64,000 bases of DNA, taken from Anaspis maculata (lineage: Eukaryota > Arthropoda > Insecta > Coleoptera > Scraptiidae). Every line of letters begins with the position of its first letter. Position 1 is the stretch's first letter. The DNA lies in the NCBI GenBank assembly GCA_949128115.1, contig OX421967.1, forward strand, positions 8,236,070 to 8,300,069, written 5' to 3'. The translations under genes and the position numbers were made by a program. Shown one piece after another: positions 33,256-43,368 of this stretch. Below the pieces are notes generated by a model, which was given only the letters and a program-made list of their open reading frames with translations, was not told the DNA's origin and made no database searches.

Positions 33256-34165
33256 TACCGTCATCCGGGGTGAACTCGGACGAATTTCGAGGTTTTAAGC
33301 GAATAACGCCCATAATTTCCAGCCGAAAAATTTGAAAAAAATAATTTAGATACCTCTATACTTCATCTATCGACTCCATTAGAAAAAAAAACTGATTGTT
33401 TACACCTTATCAGTTTTTTTTTTACATAAGTAGTGTCCGAATTCACCCCTATGTGTAGGGTGAATATCGACACCCCTTTCTTTTGGCCTAAAATTGCATT
33501 CCAAAACCCACAGGTGTGTATTCGGACAGAAAAAATAGAAAAAATTGATTTTACATTGCCAGGAGCCACCAAAATTGAATACTTGGATAAAAATTGAACA
33601 AAATATTTAGAAACTGTTATACACTAATTTTTATTCATTCATAAATAAACCTGATTAACAATCAGAAAAGACAAAACAGAATAATAAATTAACAAAAACT
33701 TCGCATTTTATAAAAAAATACTCATATTTCATAAAAAAAAATACACAATTATGCCGTCCGAATTCACCCTACCTGGGAACACATTTTTTTATTAGGCTCC
33801 TCCACAAAAAAGCCATTGACATAAACAGTGATATATTCAGTGCAATATGTTGTTTATCAAATGTACTTTGACCATACGCTAGAGGCGTGAAGAAAAATCT
33901 TTCCTAAATTTCCCCACAGAGGTTTCTTTCCACGTTTTGGAAAAAGTGCGAAAAGACGAAGAAATGTTAAATGCATGAAATAGTTACTAACTGTAGTCAA
34001 ATCAGCGTACAACGTTACAGACTTGAAGAATGTACATTTGTTAACTGGTTTCATCAGCTATTTTCAGGAAAATCGCACTTCAATCCCCCTCAGATTAAAA
34101 TGGCGCAAAAAGGTACTGCTGTCCGGATTCCCCCCTACTATCCGAATTCACCCCGGATGACGGTA
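33256..34165. mobile_element. Foldback element, TACCGTCATCCGGGGTGAA ends
   Basis: TACCGTCATCCGGGGTGAA at 33256 and TTCACCCCGGATGACGGTA ending at 34165. Words such as GTCCGAATTCACCCC (33435) and TCCGAATTCACCC recur inside in both orientations. TA duplication is plausible. No protein. Confidence 0.8.
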
Positions 34166-34404
34166 CCTACTTGACCTTCAACTACTCGCGCTGGTGTATT
34201 TTGTACACCACTGACTTTAGATTGGCTGCCACTTTTGTTCGAACGTGTCATTGCCTCAACGGGCCCTATCTAACCCATAACTGAAGTGTTAGCTACAAAG
34301 TAATGTCAGTCCCGTCACTCCAGGAAGCGAGTAGTCCCGGAAATCCTGTTTTGATCCTTGGGGTGCTCCAGTGTGGTATACAAAGTCAGTATTTTTGAGT
34401 GTTT

Positions 34405-35935
34405 CAAATTATAAATAAGTAAAAATCCGTTGTTCTTGAAGTGGTGTTGTATAAAGTAGAAGGTATATATTGAATAAATCTTGAAACTACACCACAATCT
34501 TTTTATTTTTCTTTTACCAACCGGTTTCGCCTTTCGGCATCGTCAGGGTTCTGTAATTAGTTGTATGATATAAATTGATATGAAATTTGATGAAAGCTTA
34601 CTGTATAATATTTCAAATATTCTCTTTTTTGGAGAAATTTGTAAAAGTTTTGACATTTGTCAAAAATTAATTCAATTGACATAGGTAATAATTAATTTAA
34701 TTGACATGAAAAACAGTTGGTTCAAGATAGAGCATGATAACAGTTTATTATAAATTGAATTTTGAGAATAGAAGATTTGAAAAAGGTTGATTATTATTGA
34801 TTAAGGTAGATGTACTCAGCATCTAGTAAAATTTTAATTGTTTTGGCTCCTCCTAAATCTTCAGTTTGCTCATTTGAGTATGGGTAATTTCGATAATGTT
34901 TTAATTATAAAATTTCTAGTGATTCAAAAAATATTCTTTGGTTATATTTTGTTGTTTGGTGTAAAAATTTAACATCTGTACTTGGATCAAATTCATGTTT
35001 CGCTGAAATAATATGATTTGCAAAATGTGATTTACTACCAATGAGACCAATTGATTTAGATTTGATTATATCTCTGTTATGTTCTCCTATTCGTGTGGAA
35101 AATTTTCTACATGTATGACCTATATATTTTGCATGGCATGTCTAACAATTCAATTCATAAACACCAGATCTATCTTCAATTGGTAAAAAATCTTTTGGTC
35201 TACTTGAAATTTGTTTTAAATTTGAATTGCGGTTTTGAAAAAGATTGAAGTATGTGGGTTGCTTTTTTGAAATATATTAGCTATTTTGTAAGAGGTTGAT
35301 CCAAGAAATGTTGAGCATTTGTATATTTGATTTGGTTTTATTTTAATTTGTTTACTTGTGTGTTTTGAAAGGAATTTGTTGGAAATTTTATCCATAAAAT
35401 AATTGCTATAACCATTATCTAGGCCTATTTGTTTTATTATTTTATATTCTTCTTTGAAATTATTTTTTGAAAGGGGTATTGTGAAAAGTCTATTAAAATA
35501 AGTGTTGAAAGCTGCCGTTTTTGATGAATTTGGACTAAAAGAAGTTGATGGGATTATAAGATTTGTAGTTGTCTTTTTTTTATAGATGTTGAATTCAAGT
35601 TTTTCTTTGGTCCTTGTTATGTTAAGATCTAAGTACGGTGAAATTTTGTCTACTTCTTTTTCAGATGTGAATTTTATATTTGGATGGATATTGTTGATGT
35701 AAGTTGAGAAGTTTTCTGAATTTGTTTGATCGCCAGAAAATATTATGAAAATGTCATCAACATATCTTGAGTAGAAGGTTATGTATTTTTTATATGGATT
35801 AATGTTGTTCATGATTTGTTTCTAAATTATTCATAAATATTTCGGCTAATAATGGAGATAAATTTGATCCCATAGAAAGTCCTGTTTCTTGTATATATAA
35901 TTTGTCATTGAATTTATGAATTTACACTTTTAGGA
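34405..35935 (-). mobile_element. Penelope-like retroelement, copy 2 (5'-truncated)
   Basis: The 3' region at 34405-34750 matches copy 1 at 21456-21745 plus 23463-23525. Upstream on the minus strand lies a reverse transcriptase followed by a GIY-YIG endonuclease, the domain order that defines Penelope-like elements. The copy stops near 35935 in the RT. Confidence 0.85.
34800..35935 (-). pseudogene. Penelope reverse transcriptase and GIY-YIG endonuclease (broken)
   Basis: Minus-strand reading. ETGLSMGSNLSPLLAEIF (about 35850-35905) is RT motif 4. After a frameshift a 198-codon frame (35216-35812) begins and holds the catalytic YVDDIFIIF and PYLDLNI. A second frameshift near 35215 leads to SGVYELNC (about 35145-35170), then an in-frame TAG, then CHAKYIGHTCRKFSTRIGEH (about 35075-35140), which are the GIY, YIG and arginine-helix motifs of the nuclease. 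The RT copies the element's RNA and the nuclease would nick target DNA. At least two shifts and one stop leave it inactive. Confidence 0.85.
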
Positions 35936-36876
35936 CTTTCTCTAGATCAAAACTATTTTCAATTCAATGCTAAATTCGAGCCAATTTTGTCTGAACGTTC
36001 CCAAGTTACAAATTTTTGAAATCTGAAAAGTGAACTTTCAAGGGCTGTATCTTCGCCATAAGGCCGAACTTTGCGAAATGGTATATCGGTTTTCATCGTA
36101 TTTTGACGAGATCTACTCACAGTTGAATGTTTTGCTATCATCCCCGAAACACCTGTATAACAAACTATTCTATGGTATAACAACTAACAGAAATGCATTT
36201 ATTCACATCCAGTGGCTCACATTTCTTTTACTGGAGATCGCGACGTGCGAACAAGTCACATCTGCAAAATTGGCGGAGGTGCCCTGATTGGAAGGCTTGC
36301 TAGAACATAGCGATGGCGAAGAGCAGCAACCTTCCATGTCACCGTTTACAGAGATTCAGCAAGCTCCTATGTCAAAAAGGGGTACTTTTCAGGAGGAACA
36401 AAATTGTACTTTGAACGTAATGTACTATATTTTCTTCCATTTTAGGTTGAAATGATATTCACCATAAATCAAGGTGACATAATGGGATATGAAATTTGAT
36501 ATTATTCACTAGATTTGGCTATAAAACGTGACATAGACGGTTTTGTCAGCAATATATTGATAATTTTTGCAAAATAGAAGCTTTATAGCAGCTTTTTTGT
36601 CTGACACAGAAGGTTATTATCATCTGCCTTGTCATTGTATTTTCTGCAAAAACCTCCTTTGTCTGACATAGAAGTTTGATTTTTTGCCCTTGACATACGA
36701 ATTAGTCTTAATTGGAATCGGAGGTTTTGTCAGTCGATTGTTTGATTCATTATTTTCAAAACTGCTGGAATTGACATAGGAGGTTGTTGATTTGCTGCAA
36801 ATGGTAACATAGAAGGTTGCTGTTCTTCGTCATCGATAGGCAAGGCAAAACCCAATATTTATTTAGAGCCGCGGCG
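35936..36876. other. No gene; degenerate TGACATAGAAGGTT repeat at 36528-36832
   Basis: The right half shows repeated variants of TGACATAGAAGGTT and GGTTTTGTCAG (36530, 36604, 36668, 36742, 36772, 36808). No coding or RNA gene is supported. Confidence 0.5.
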
Positions 36877-37354
36877 TATACAGGGTGGTGAAAATTTCGA
36901 TGCTCACCATTGGTATCTTGGAAACGGTAAGAGATACGAGGTTGGTTAAATTAGAAAAAAGTTGCGCATTTTTGTGGCGATTGAGAATCTGAAAAGAAAC
37001 TTTGAATATTTTGATTGGTTTACGATTTATTACGAAAAAACTGGAAATTTCGATTTCAGAAATTATTTTTTATCTTTCCAACCATTCAATCTATCACAAT
37101 CAAACTTGGTAGTTTGATGTTTTCGATCACTCCGAGTCAATCAACGTTGGCAGAAATTTTCCATGCCTTCTAGATGTCAAATTATGATAGTCAACTTTTG
37201 TTTTTTTCATGGCCGCCATATTGGATTTTTGCACAAATAGATAGAGAAAAAAATTAGCTTCCCGAATTAGTAACCAACATGATATTTTTATGACATTTTA
37301 AGCGTCAAATTTTGAAATTCTCGTAAATTATTGACAAAATCGGGAATGCTTTGA

Positions 37355-37877
37355 AAAACAATTGAAATATTATCAATAGCAACAACAAAAAAGTGACAGA
37401 TGGTGTGCAATTGACGTATCTAACTTCTTAATCGTGTTTTGTGCTTGTTTGTACCGGTAGTTCATAAATTGAATGGGTCAAGGGTGTCTGTGAGTTCAAA
37501 AACGTCTGTCGGAACTAGCATATCGTTCTTGTTAAAGTTTGACAAATTTATTAGAAAAGGAGTAAGGATTACCCTAGTTTTGACAGATGTTTTTGAATTC
37601 ACAGGCACCCTTGACTCATTTAATTTATGAGCTCTCTGTACGAACAAGCACAAAACAAGATTAAGAAGTTACGGCTCGATACCAAGTTGTGACCGCCGTA
37701 AGTGCCGTTACCATAGCAACGGCGAATACCAACCAATCAGACCGCGCTGTATTTGGCGAGTTACGCCGTCACAAACTTCGCGCCTGCAACTTGGTATCGG
37801 GCCCTTAGATACGTCAATTGAACACAATCTGTCTTTTTTGTGTTGTTGCTATTGATAATATTTCAATTCTTTTTATA
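37355..37877. repeat. Inner palindrome of the foldback
   Basis: AATTGAAATATTATCAATAG (37363) pairs with CTATTGATAATATTTCAATT (37851). GGTATCGGGCCC and CTCGATACCAAGTTG in the interior (37675-37800) form another small inverted pair around a GC-rich segment with GCCGTTACCATAGCAACGGC. Confidence 0.75.
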
Positions 37878-40535
37878 TATATTTATTGTAAACAATAACG
37901 TCCTACCATTATGATAAATGGTCTGTAAATACAAGGAATACTTAACAATAAAGAACATTACAAACTTAAAAAGTAAATTAATATTGTGTGTTTATGTAGA
38001 TATTGTATAAAAATATTTAGTAGATGAAACACTGAATTCCAGTAGGTAGGTGGATACAAAAATTTTTATCTAGTATAGTTAGTGTATAAGTGATGTTTCA
38101 AAATTAAAACGGAATATTTCAATGTCTCTAGAGCAATTGTTTTAACAGTTTTTTTTTTAAATAGAAATTTTTTTCGTGAAGTCAATAAAAATTTTTGAAA
38201 TGGTTCCACGAGCACCGATGAAAAGTCCTATAATTTTGATTTCTTTGATCCTGTATTTGTCATTGAAAAAATTTATTGTCGGGCTGTGAATATTCCTTTT
38301 TTCAAGGTCGATGTCGGTCGGTTGGTCTTTATTGTTTTCAAAGCGTATTGTCGGGTCAATGATGTAAGCAATGTCGTGTTGTCTGTCTAGAGCTATAATG
38401 TCGATCCGTCTGTTGCTGTCATTGTCACCTACACAAGTCACTTCTTCGTGTACTTCAAAATTTTGTGGTAGTGATTTGGCGATAAGGCTTCGAATAGTGT
38501 TGTGTCGGTTGATCCGTAAGAGGCCGCCATATTGGCAAGATCCCAAGACGTGTGGCAAAGTTTCAGTCTCAGTGCAGTGTCTGCATTGGTAACCGTCTTT
38601 GGATCTGCCTGGTATTCCTCTCACGTTTGAGACGTATCCAATCATCTTGATCGCTTCTTTCCATTCGGAATTTGAAAGGCCTTCTGATGACCTTATCCAC
38701 GAGTTGCAGGGGGTGTATTCATCGAAGAGTTCTACGCCGCGGCCCTTTTGTTTAAGCAATTTTCATTTTTCATATTCTTCATTGCGAAGCATTTCTCTAA
38801 TTTTTTTCCCATTCAAATTCCTAATGTTATCTTCTTGTAGAGATAGTTTTAATTTTATAGTACATTTTCTAGCTTCGTGTTCCAAGTTTCTCATGTGATC
38901 AATGAACGGATTAGATTGCTCGTGTAGCTTTTTGCAGATGTTAAAGCTTTGGATAAAGGCTTCCCATGATGCTTTGAATAGACCCAAACCTTTGACTTTG
39001 GGTGAACTGAACAGCATGTTATCTGGAATATCTCCTGGCAGCTCCAAGATTTCTTTCAAAGCAGATTTTATAATTTTGTCGAGATCATGAAGAAAATTCA
39101 AAAGTAGTTTATCTAGTGGAGTTGCTTGAACTGAGTAGACAAGAGACGGCCAAATAGAACAATTAAGAATTTGGAATTTTTGGTGTGATTTGAGAAGAGG
39201 CGTACTGGTCAATTTTTGAAGCGTATCTCTCAATTTGGTGATGATTTTTACCGTATCAAGTATGATCTCATCATTGAAGGTTACCCCAAGATATTTGATT
39301 TTCTCTTCGACAGATATGCATTTGATGGGGCGTTCTTGATCAAATGGAGAAAGCTTTCCTTTTTTAATATTGATCGCTGTACATTTGCTATTATTGAGTT
39401 GAAGACCGATTTCAGCCAATCTTTCCTTTGCCACATCAAAAAGAGTGAAAGCGCTGTTTTCAGAATTTCCTATAAGTGCAGTATCGTCTGCAAATCCTAA
39501 AACGCTTGCATTCGGAAGATTATGATCTATTTGATAACCAAACGTTCTTGAATTCTCTGGCTCAGAAAGTTCAGCAATAATATGGTCGGTGGAGAGGTTG
39601 TAGAGCGTAGGTGATAGTGGTGCTCCTTGCATTACTCCTTTCTTTATGGTGATGGGTTTTGTCCTTCCTTTAGCTATCTCAAACTGAGTTGTATTCCCTT
39701 TCTGTAAATCGATGATTATCTCTTGAAGTTTTTGCGGCATAGATGAGCTTTTGATACATGCTTCTAGGTGGCTATGTCCTATATTATCGTACGCTTTACT
39801 GATGTCCAGAAATAATAATGTTAGATCTTTTTTATTTTTTTTTGAATCTTTCAGGATACCGTTCAAAATTGATGTGTTTATATGGGTCCCTGGGATACAA
39901 GTGAACCTCTTTGATTCTCATGAAATTGGATGTAGCTTCTCACTTGTCGGTCCAATACCTTCTCGATAGCTCTTCGAACCACAGAACATATGGATATAGG
40001 TCTCCAATTGGTGATCAGGTCTTCTGGTCCATTTTTGTGAATGAGGATGGTTCTAGCTTTTTTGAGGCATGACGGTGTTTTGCCTGTCTTCACCATTATT
40101 GTGCCAATTTTTGAAAGTATGTTGATGATAGATTTCTTCTTCAAAACTCGAACGATGATTCTGTCGATGCCACTTGCGGTGTCAATTTTGATTTGCTTCA
40201 GACTAGTTTCGATTTCTTGTGGTGAGACGTTTTGGTCATACGTCTGATTAATCCTGTTGATTTCATCCGGGTTCAGCTTGATATTATATTCGTTTCTCAT
40301 TGAATCGTTTTCAGTCGAAAATTGGTGTTGGTAATAGTTCATCACTTCTTCAGCTGGTATGGAGCACACTTTCGGTTTTTCTTCAGTCACCATTCTGACA
40401 GCTTTCTTCCTTTGGTTATAATAGTGAAATTGAGTTAGGTCGTATTCATACCGTTCACGTCTTCTTTCCCTGTCTCCTTTTGTTGTCCGTTGAGGGTTCC
40501 TATTTTCTTTGTATGTCCTGTTCTGTGGAAAAGCG
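37878..40535 (-). mobile_element. R2-group (RLE-type) LINE, 5'-truncated
   Basis: Minus-strand non-LTR retrotransposon. The insertion interrupts an otherwise matched palindrome arm, which defines both ends to within a few bases: coding begins abruptly near 40535 and the 3' UTR ends in an AT-rich TATATATAAAAA tail near 37878. The N-terminal zinc-finger region is missing, as expected for a 5'-truncated insertion. Confidence 0.85.
38157..40535 (-). pseudogene. R2-group reverse transcriptase with restriction-like endonuclease
   Basis: Open from 40535 (an arginine-rich RERRRERYEYDL stretch) through an RT N-terminal region (NWRPISICSVVRRAIEKVLD, about 39940-40005). After a frameshift near 39880 follow LFLDISKAYD, KGVMQGAPLSP and GFADDTAL, the RT palm motifs with intact ADD (about 39490-39510). 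A single in-frame TGA (38763) precedes CRHCTETETLPHVLGSC and RINRHNTI (about 38500-38585), the CCHC finger of RLE-type LINEs. RRIDIIALD...YIIDPTIRFE (about 38330-38410) follows as the restriction-like endonuclease core. One frameshift and one stop inactivate it. The domain order places it in the R2 superclade; the target preference is unknown. Confidence 0.85.
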
Positions 40536-41255
40536 TTCCCGATTTTGTCAATAATTTACGAAAATTTCAAAATTTGACGCTAAAAATGTCATAAAAAGGA
40601 CATGTTGGTTACTAATTCGGAAAGCTAACTTTTTTCTCTATTCATTAGTGCAAAAATCCAATATGGCGGCCATAAGAAAAACAAAAGTTGACTATCATAA
40701 TTTGACATCTAGAAGGCTTGGAAAATTTCTGCCAACGTTGATCGACTCGGAGTGATCAAAAACATAAAACTATCAAGTTTAATTGAAATAGCTTTGATGG
40801 TTGGAAAGATAAAAAATAATTTCTGAAATCAAAATTTTCAGTTTTTTTTGTAATAAATCGTAAACCAATCAAAATATTCGAAGTTTCTTTTCAGATTCAC
40901 AATCGCCACAAAAATGCGCAACTTTTTTCTAATTTAACCGACCTCGTATCTCTCACCGTTTCCATGATACCAATGGTGAGCATCGAAATTTTCACCACCC
41001 TGTATAGCTGCGCTCAGAGCTGGAATATACCAGAAGACGTCTGGAATATTCTTGTTTCTGGAATACAACATTCGGGTATATTGAAGTGTGATAAGGCAGA
41101 TTTGAACTCGCAACGACAGTTATCCCATTAGTGATCATCGTATATCATACGTATTTACAACGTTTGTTTAAAGACCTGATAATTATTGTAAACAATATAA
41201 AAACGCAATTGAATCTTAATTTTCACATTTCTTCATCATGATGCCCGCTTCATGG

Positions 41256-41402
41256 AAATTCGCAACAATCGCAATGCAGCCGCAACGCAGACCGCGACGT
41301 TTCTGATTGGCTCGCAAGGTATTCACAAAGCCATCGCAACGACGCGAAAGGCTTGCGAGCCAATCAGAAAAGCTGCGCTCTGCGTTGCGATTGCGTTGTG
41401 GG
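41256..41402. repeat. GC-rich hairpin with CCAAT/ATTGG in both arms
   Basis: CGCAACAATCGCAATGCAGC...TCTGATTGGCTCGCAAG pairs with CTTGCGAGCCAATCAGA...GCGTTGCGATTGCGTTG. The loop is about 30 bp. It directly abuts the 1.8-kb direct repeat. Confidence 0.75.
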
Positions 41403-41899
41403 TCGTTTTCACATTATTTTCTGAAATCATACTCTAAATCGCTTTTGGTGTGACTGCATCAGTTTTTGGGTGATTCAATTTTTGTTTTCACGCATGGAGA
41501 GCCGAATTGTGAGTTTGGAATCGCATCTTCCTGTTCGGGCGTCAATTTTGTTTGTTTCCGGGAATTCGAACCAAAAAGGACCGAAAAAGAGATTTCGCGG
41601 TTTTGCAGCCCAGTTTGAAGCAAAGATGGAGGCTACCTACGCGTCTTGTGTATTTCACCCATTTTCTGGGATGCTCAACGGCCCTGTTGACGCTACCTAC
41701 GCATTTTCCCGTGGACGATGTCATATTCGTGTTTGCTCTGCATTCTCAAGAAACCCACACCGATGCCTCGCGCGCTCGGAATTTTAGATTTTAAAAATGT
41801 CACTTTTGTTGTCTCACGAATTTTGTGAACTTATAAATTTCATGTCAATATTTTTAATGTCCATTCCATTTATTTTGTGTGGAATTCGACTGTCATGTA

Positions 41900-43187
41900 G
41901 GGGAGACCGGGTACAAAAGTAACGCGCCATGGAAGTAACAGCGCCCTTCGCGCCTTTATGTGACGTAATTTTGAAAAACTGCTAAGCTCATTGGATGCAC
42001 CACGTTGACCCCTTTATGCATGCTAACCGGCGGCTGGCTGCCAATCATTCCGTTCGCACAGTTCGTCTGAGTGTGTTTTTCGGTACCCAAAGTATGTTCC
42101 TCTCTCTTCACAATTTTTTTGCTGGTTTTGGTGAATTAGCTAGTAAACAACTATGAAATATCGCCCAAAATAGCTAGATAATGCGACTACCAGATGCAAT
42201 AAGCGTATTAGTGCAATATTGAATGGTTGTTTACTTACAAGCTCATAAAGTTGAAAATTATAGTCGGGGACAAAAGTAACGGGTGTTACGTTCATCCCAG
42301 TTCTTGCATAATACACTGATATGGTGATTTTTGCTATTGACTATTGACTTAACTATTGACCCGTGGGACGTACCGATGTGGAATTCAAATTATCCCCTTA
42401 ATATAACTCCCCATATGTATTTTTTGATTTTTATGAAAACGGGTACTTGTCCGCATGTCATAACGTTATATCCAGCCGGCTTCTGAAATGCAGCACTCAT
42501 TGGCGATGCCCCACTACTTGCCCAACTAATTGTTGTTAATGTAATTGTTTATCATTAATTTGTCAGGATTTTCTTTAGTTTGGGTTCCAAGGTCATGAAC
42601 AGCCCATTGAATAATTTTTTTTTGCTGTGACAGACGAACAGACGGACGGACGAAGCGGGGACAAGCGCCTTACCGTTTGGAGAAGTGCGCTAGAAAGTAG
42701 CCAATCATATTATGGTTTGATACCAAAAGATGTGCGCAAGATGGCCTACCAGCTGGCTAAGAGCATGACAAAAGAAAGCCCAAAACATGGGACAAAGCCG
42801 AAACAGCTGAACCCGATTGATTTTCCGGATTTATGAGAAGGCACCAATATATTTTTTCAATAATTAATATAAAATACATTTGTACAAGTTGTAGGTAACT
42901 GTTATTGTTATTTTTTCATAAGATTTGTATTCTTGCTGGTGCTGTTACTTTCGACCCCAAAGGGTGTTACAATTGTCCCTTATATATGGGATGAAAGTAA
43001 CATGTGAGTTGTCTTGGGAAATAAATCACCAGGTCTAAATAGTGTCATCCTGGACACAACTAACATTGGCCATTTGTAGAGAAATATTTGATGAATCTTT
43101 GGGTGGTTTCCTTTTTTCTGTGGGGCTTCCCGAACATTCATGAGCAGCCCAAATGTGAAAACTGTTACTTTAGTCCCCGGTCTCCCC
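41900..43187 (+). mobile_element. pogo-like DNA element with TA duplication
   Basis: Ends GGGGAGACCGGGTACAAAAG and GACTAAAGTAAC-type complement CCCCGGTCTCCCC. TA at 41898-41899 and 43188-43189. The empty site survives in copy 2 of the direct repeat (CATGTACTTAC near 48196), proving a TA target duplication as in the Tc1/mariner/pogo superfamily. It is 1,288 bp long, with a residual coding fragment. Confidence 0.85.
42627..42836 (+). pseudogene. Fragment of pogo/CENP-B-type transposase
   Basis: The frame contains GLIPKDVRKMAYQLAKSMTK, which resembles the region before the second helix-turn-helix of pogo/jerky-type (CENPB-like) transposases. The DDE domain is absent. Together with the TA duplication it supports a pogo-derived deletion product. 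Short match, moderate certainty. Confidence 0.5.
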
Positions 43188-43368
43188 TACTTACTTGACT
43201 TCAATTTTTGTATGCCCTATTTTTGTTTAGTGTCATGCTTTGATCTCATTCAAATGTCATTGTCCGCCGTCTTTTATGGCTCTCATATTTTTATATCATG
43301 TTTTTATGCTCTCTGCTATGTTTGTCAGATATTCAATGTAAGTATTTCACAGGATCCTAATAACCACC

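Larger units (their letters stand above)
36877..41006. mobile_element. Large foldback element split by an R2-group LINE
   Basis: Outer ends TATACAGGGTGGTGAAAATT and the complement ending TGTATA at 41006. Arms of about 500 bp (36879-37350 and 40536-41004) are highly similar and both carry the GGCCGCCATATTGGA word (37211; complement at 40657). A second palindrome (37355-37877) lies at the centre. The LINE 37878-40535 interrupts the right side of that palindrome. Confidence 0.85.
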
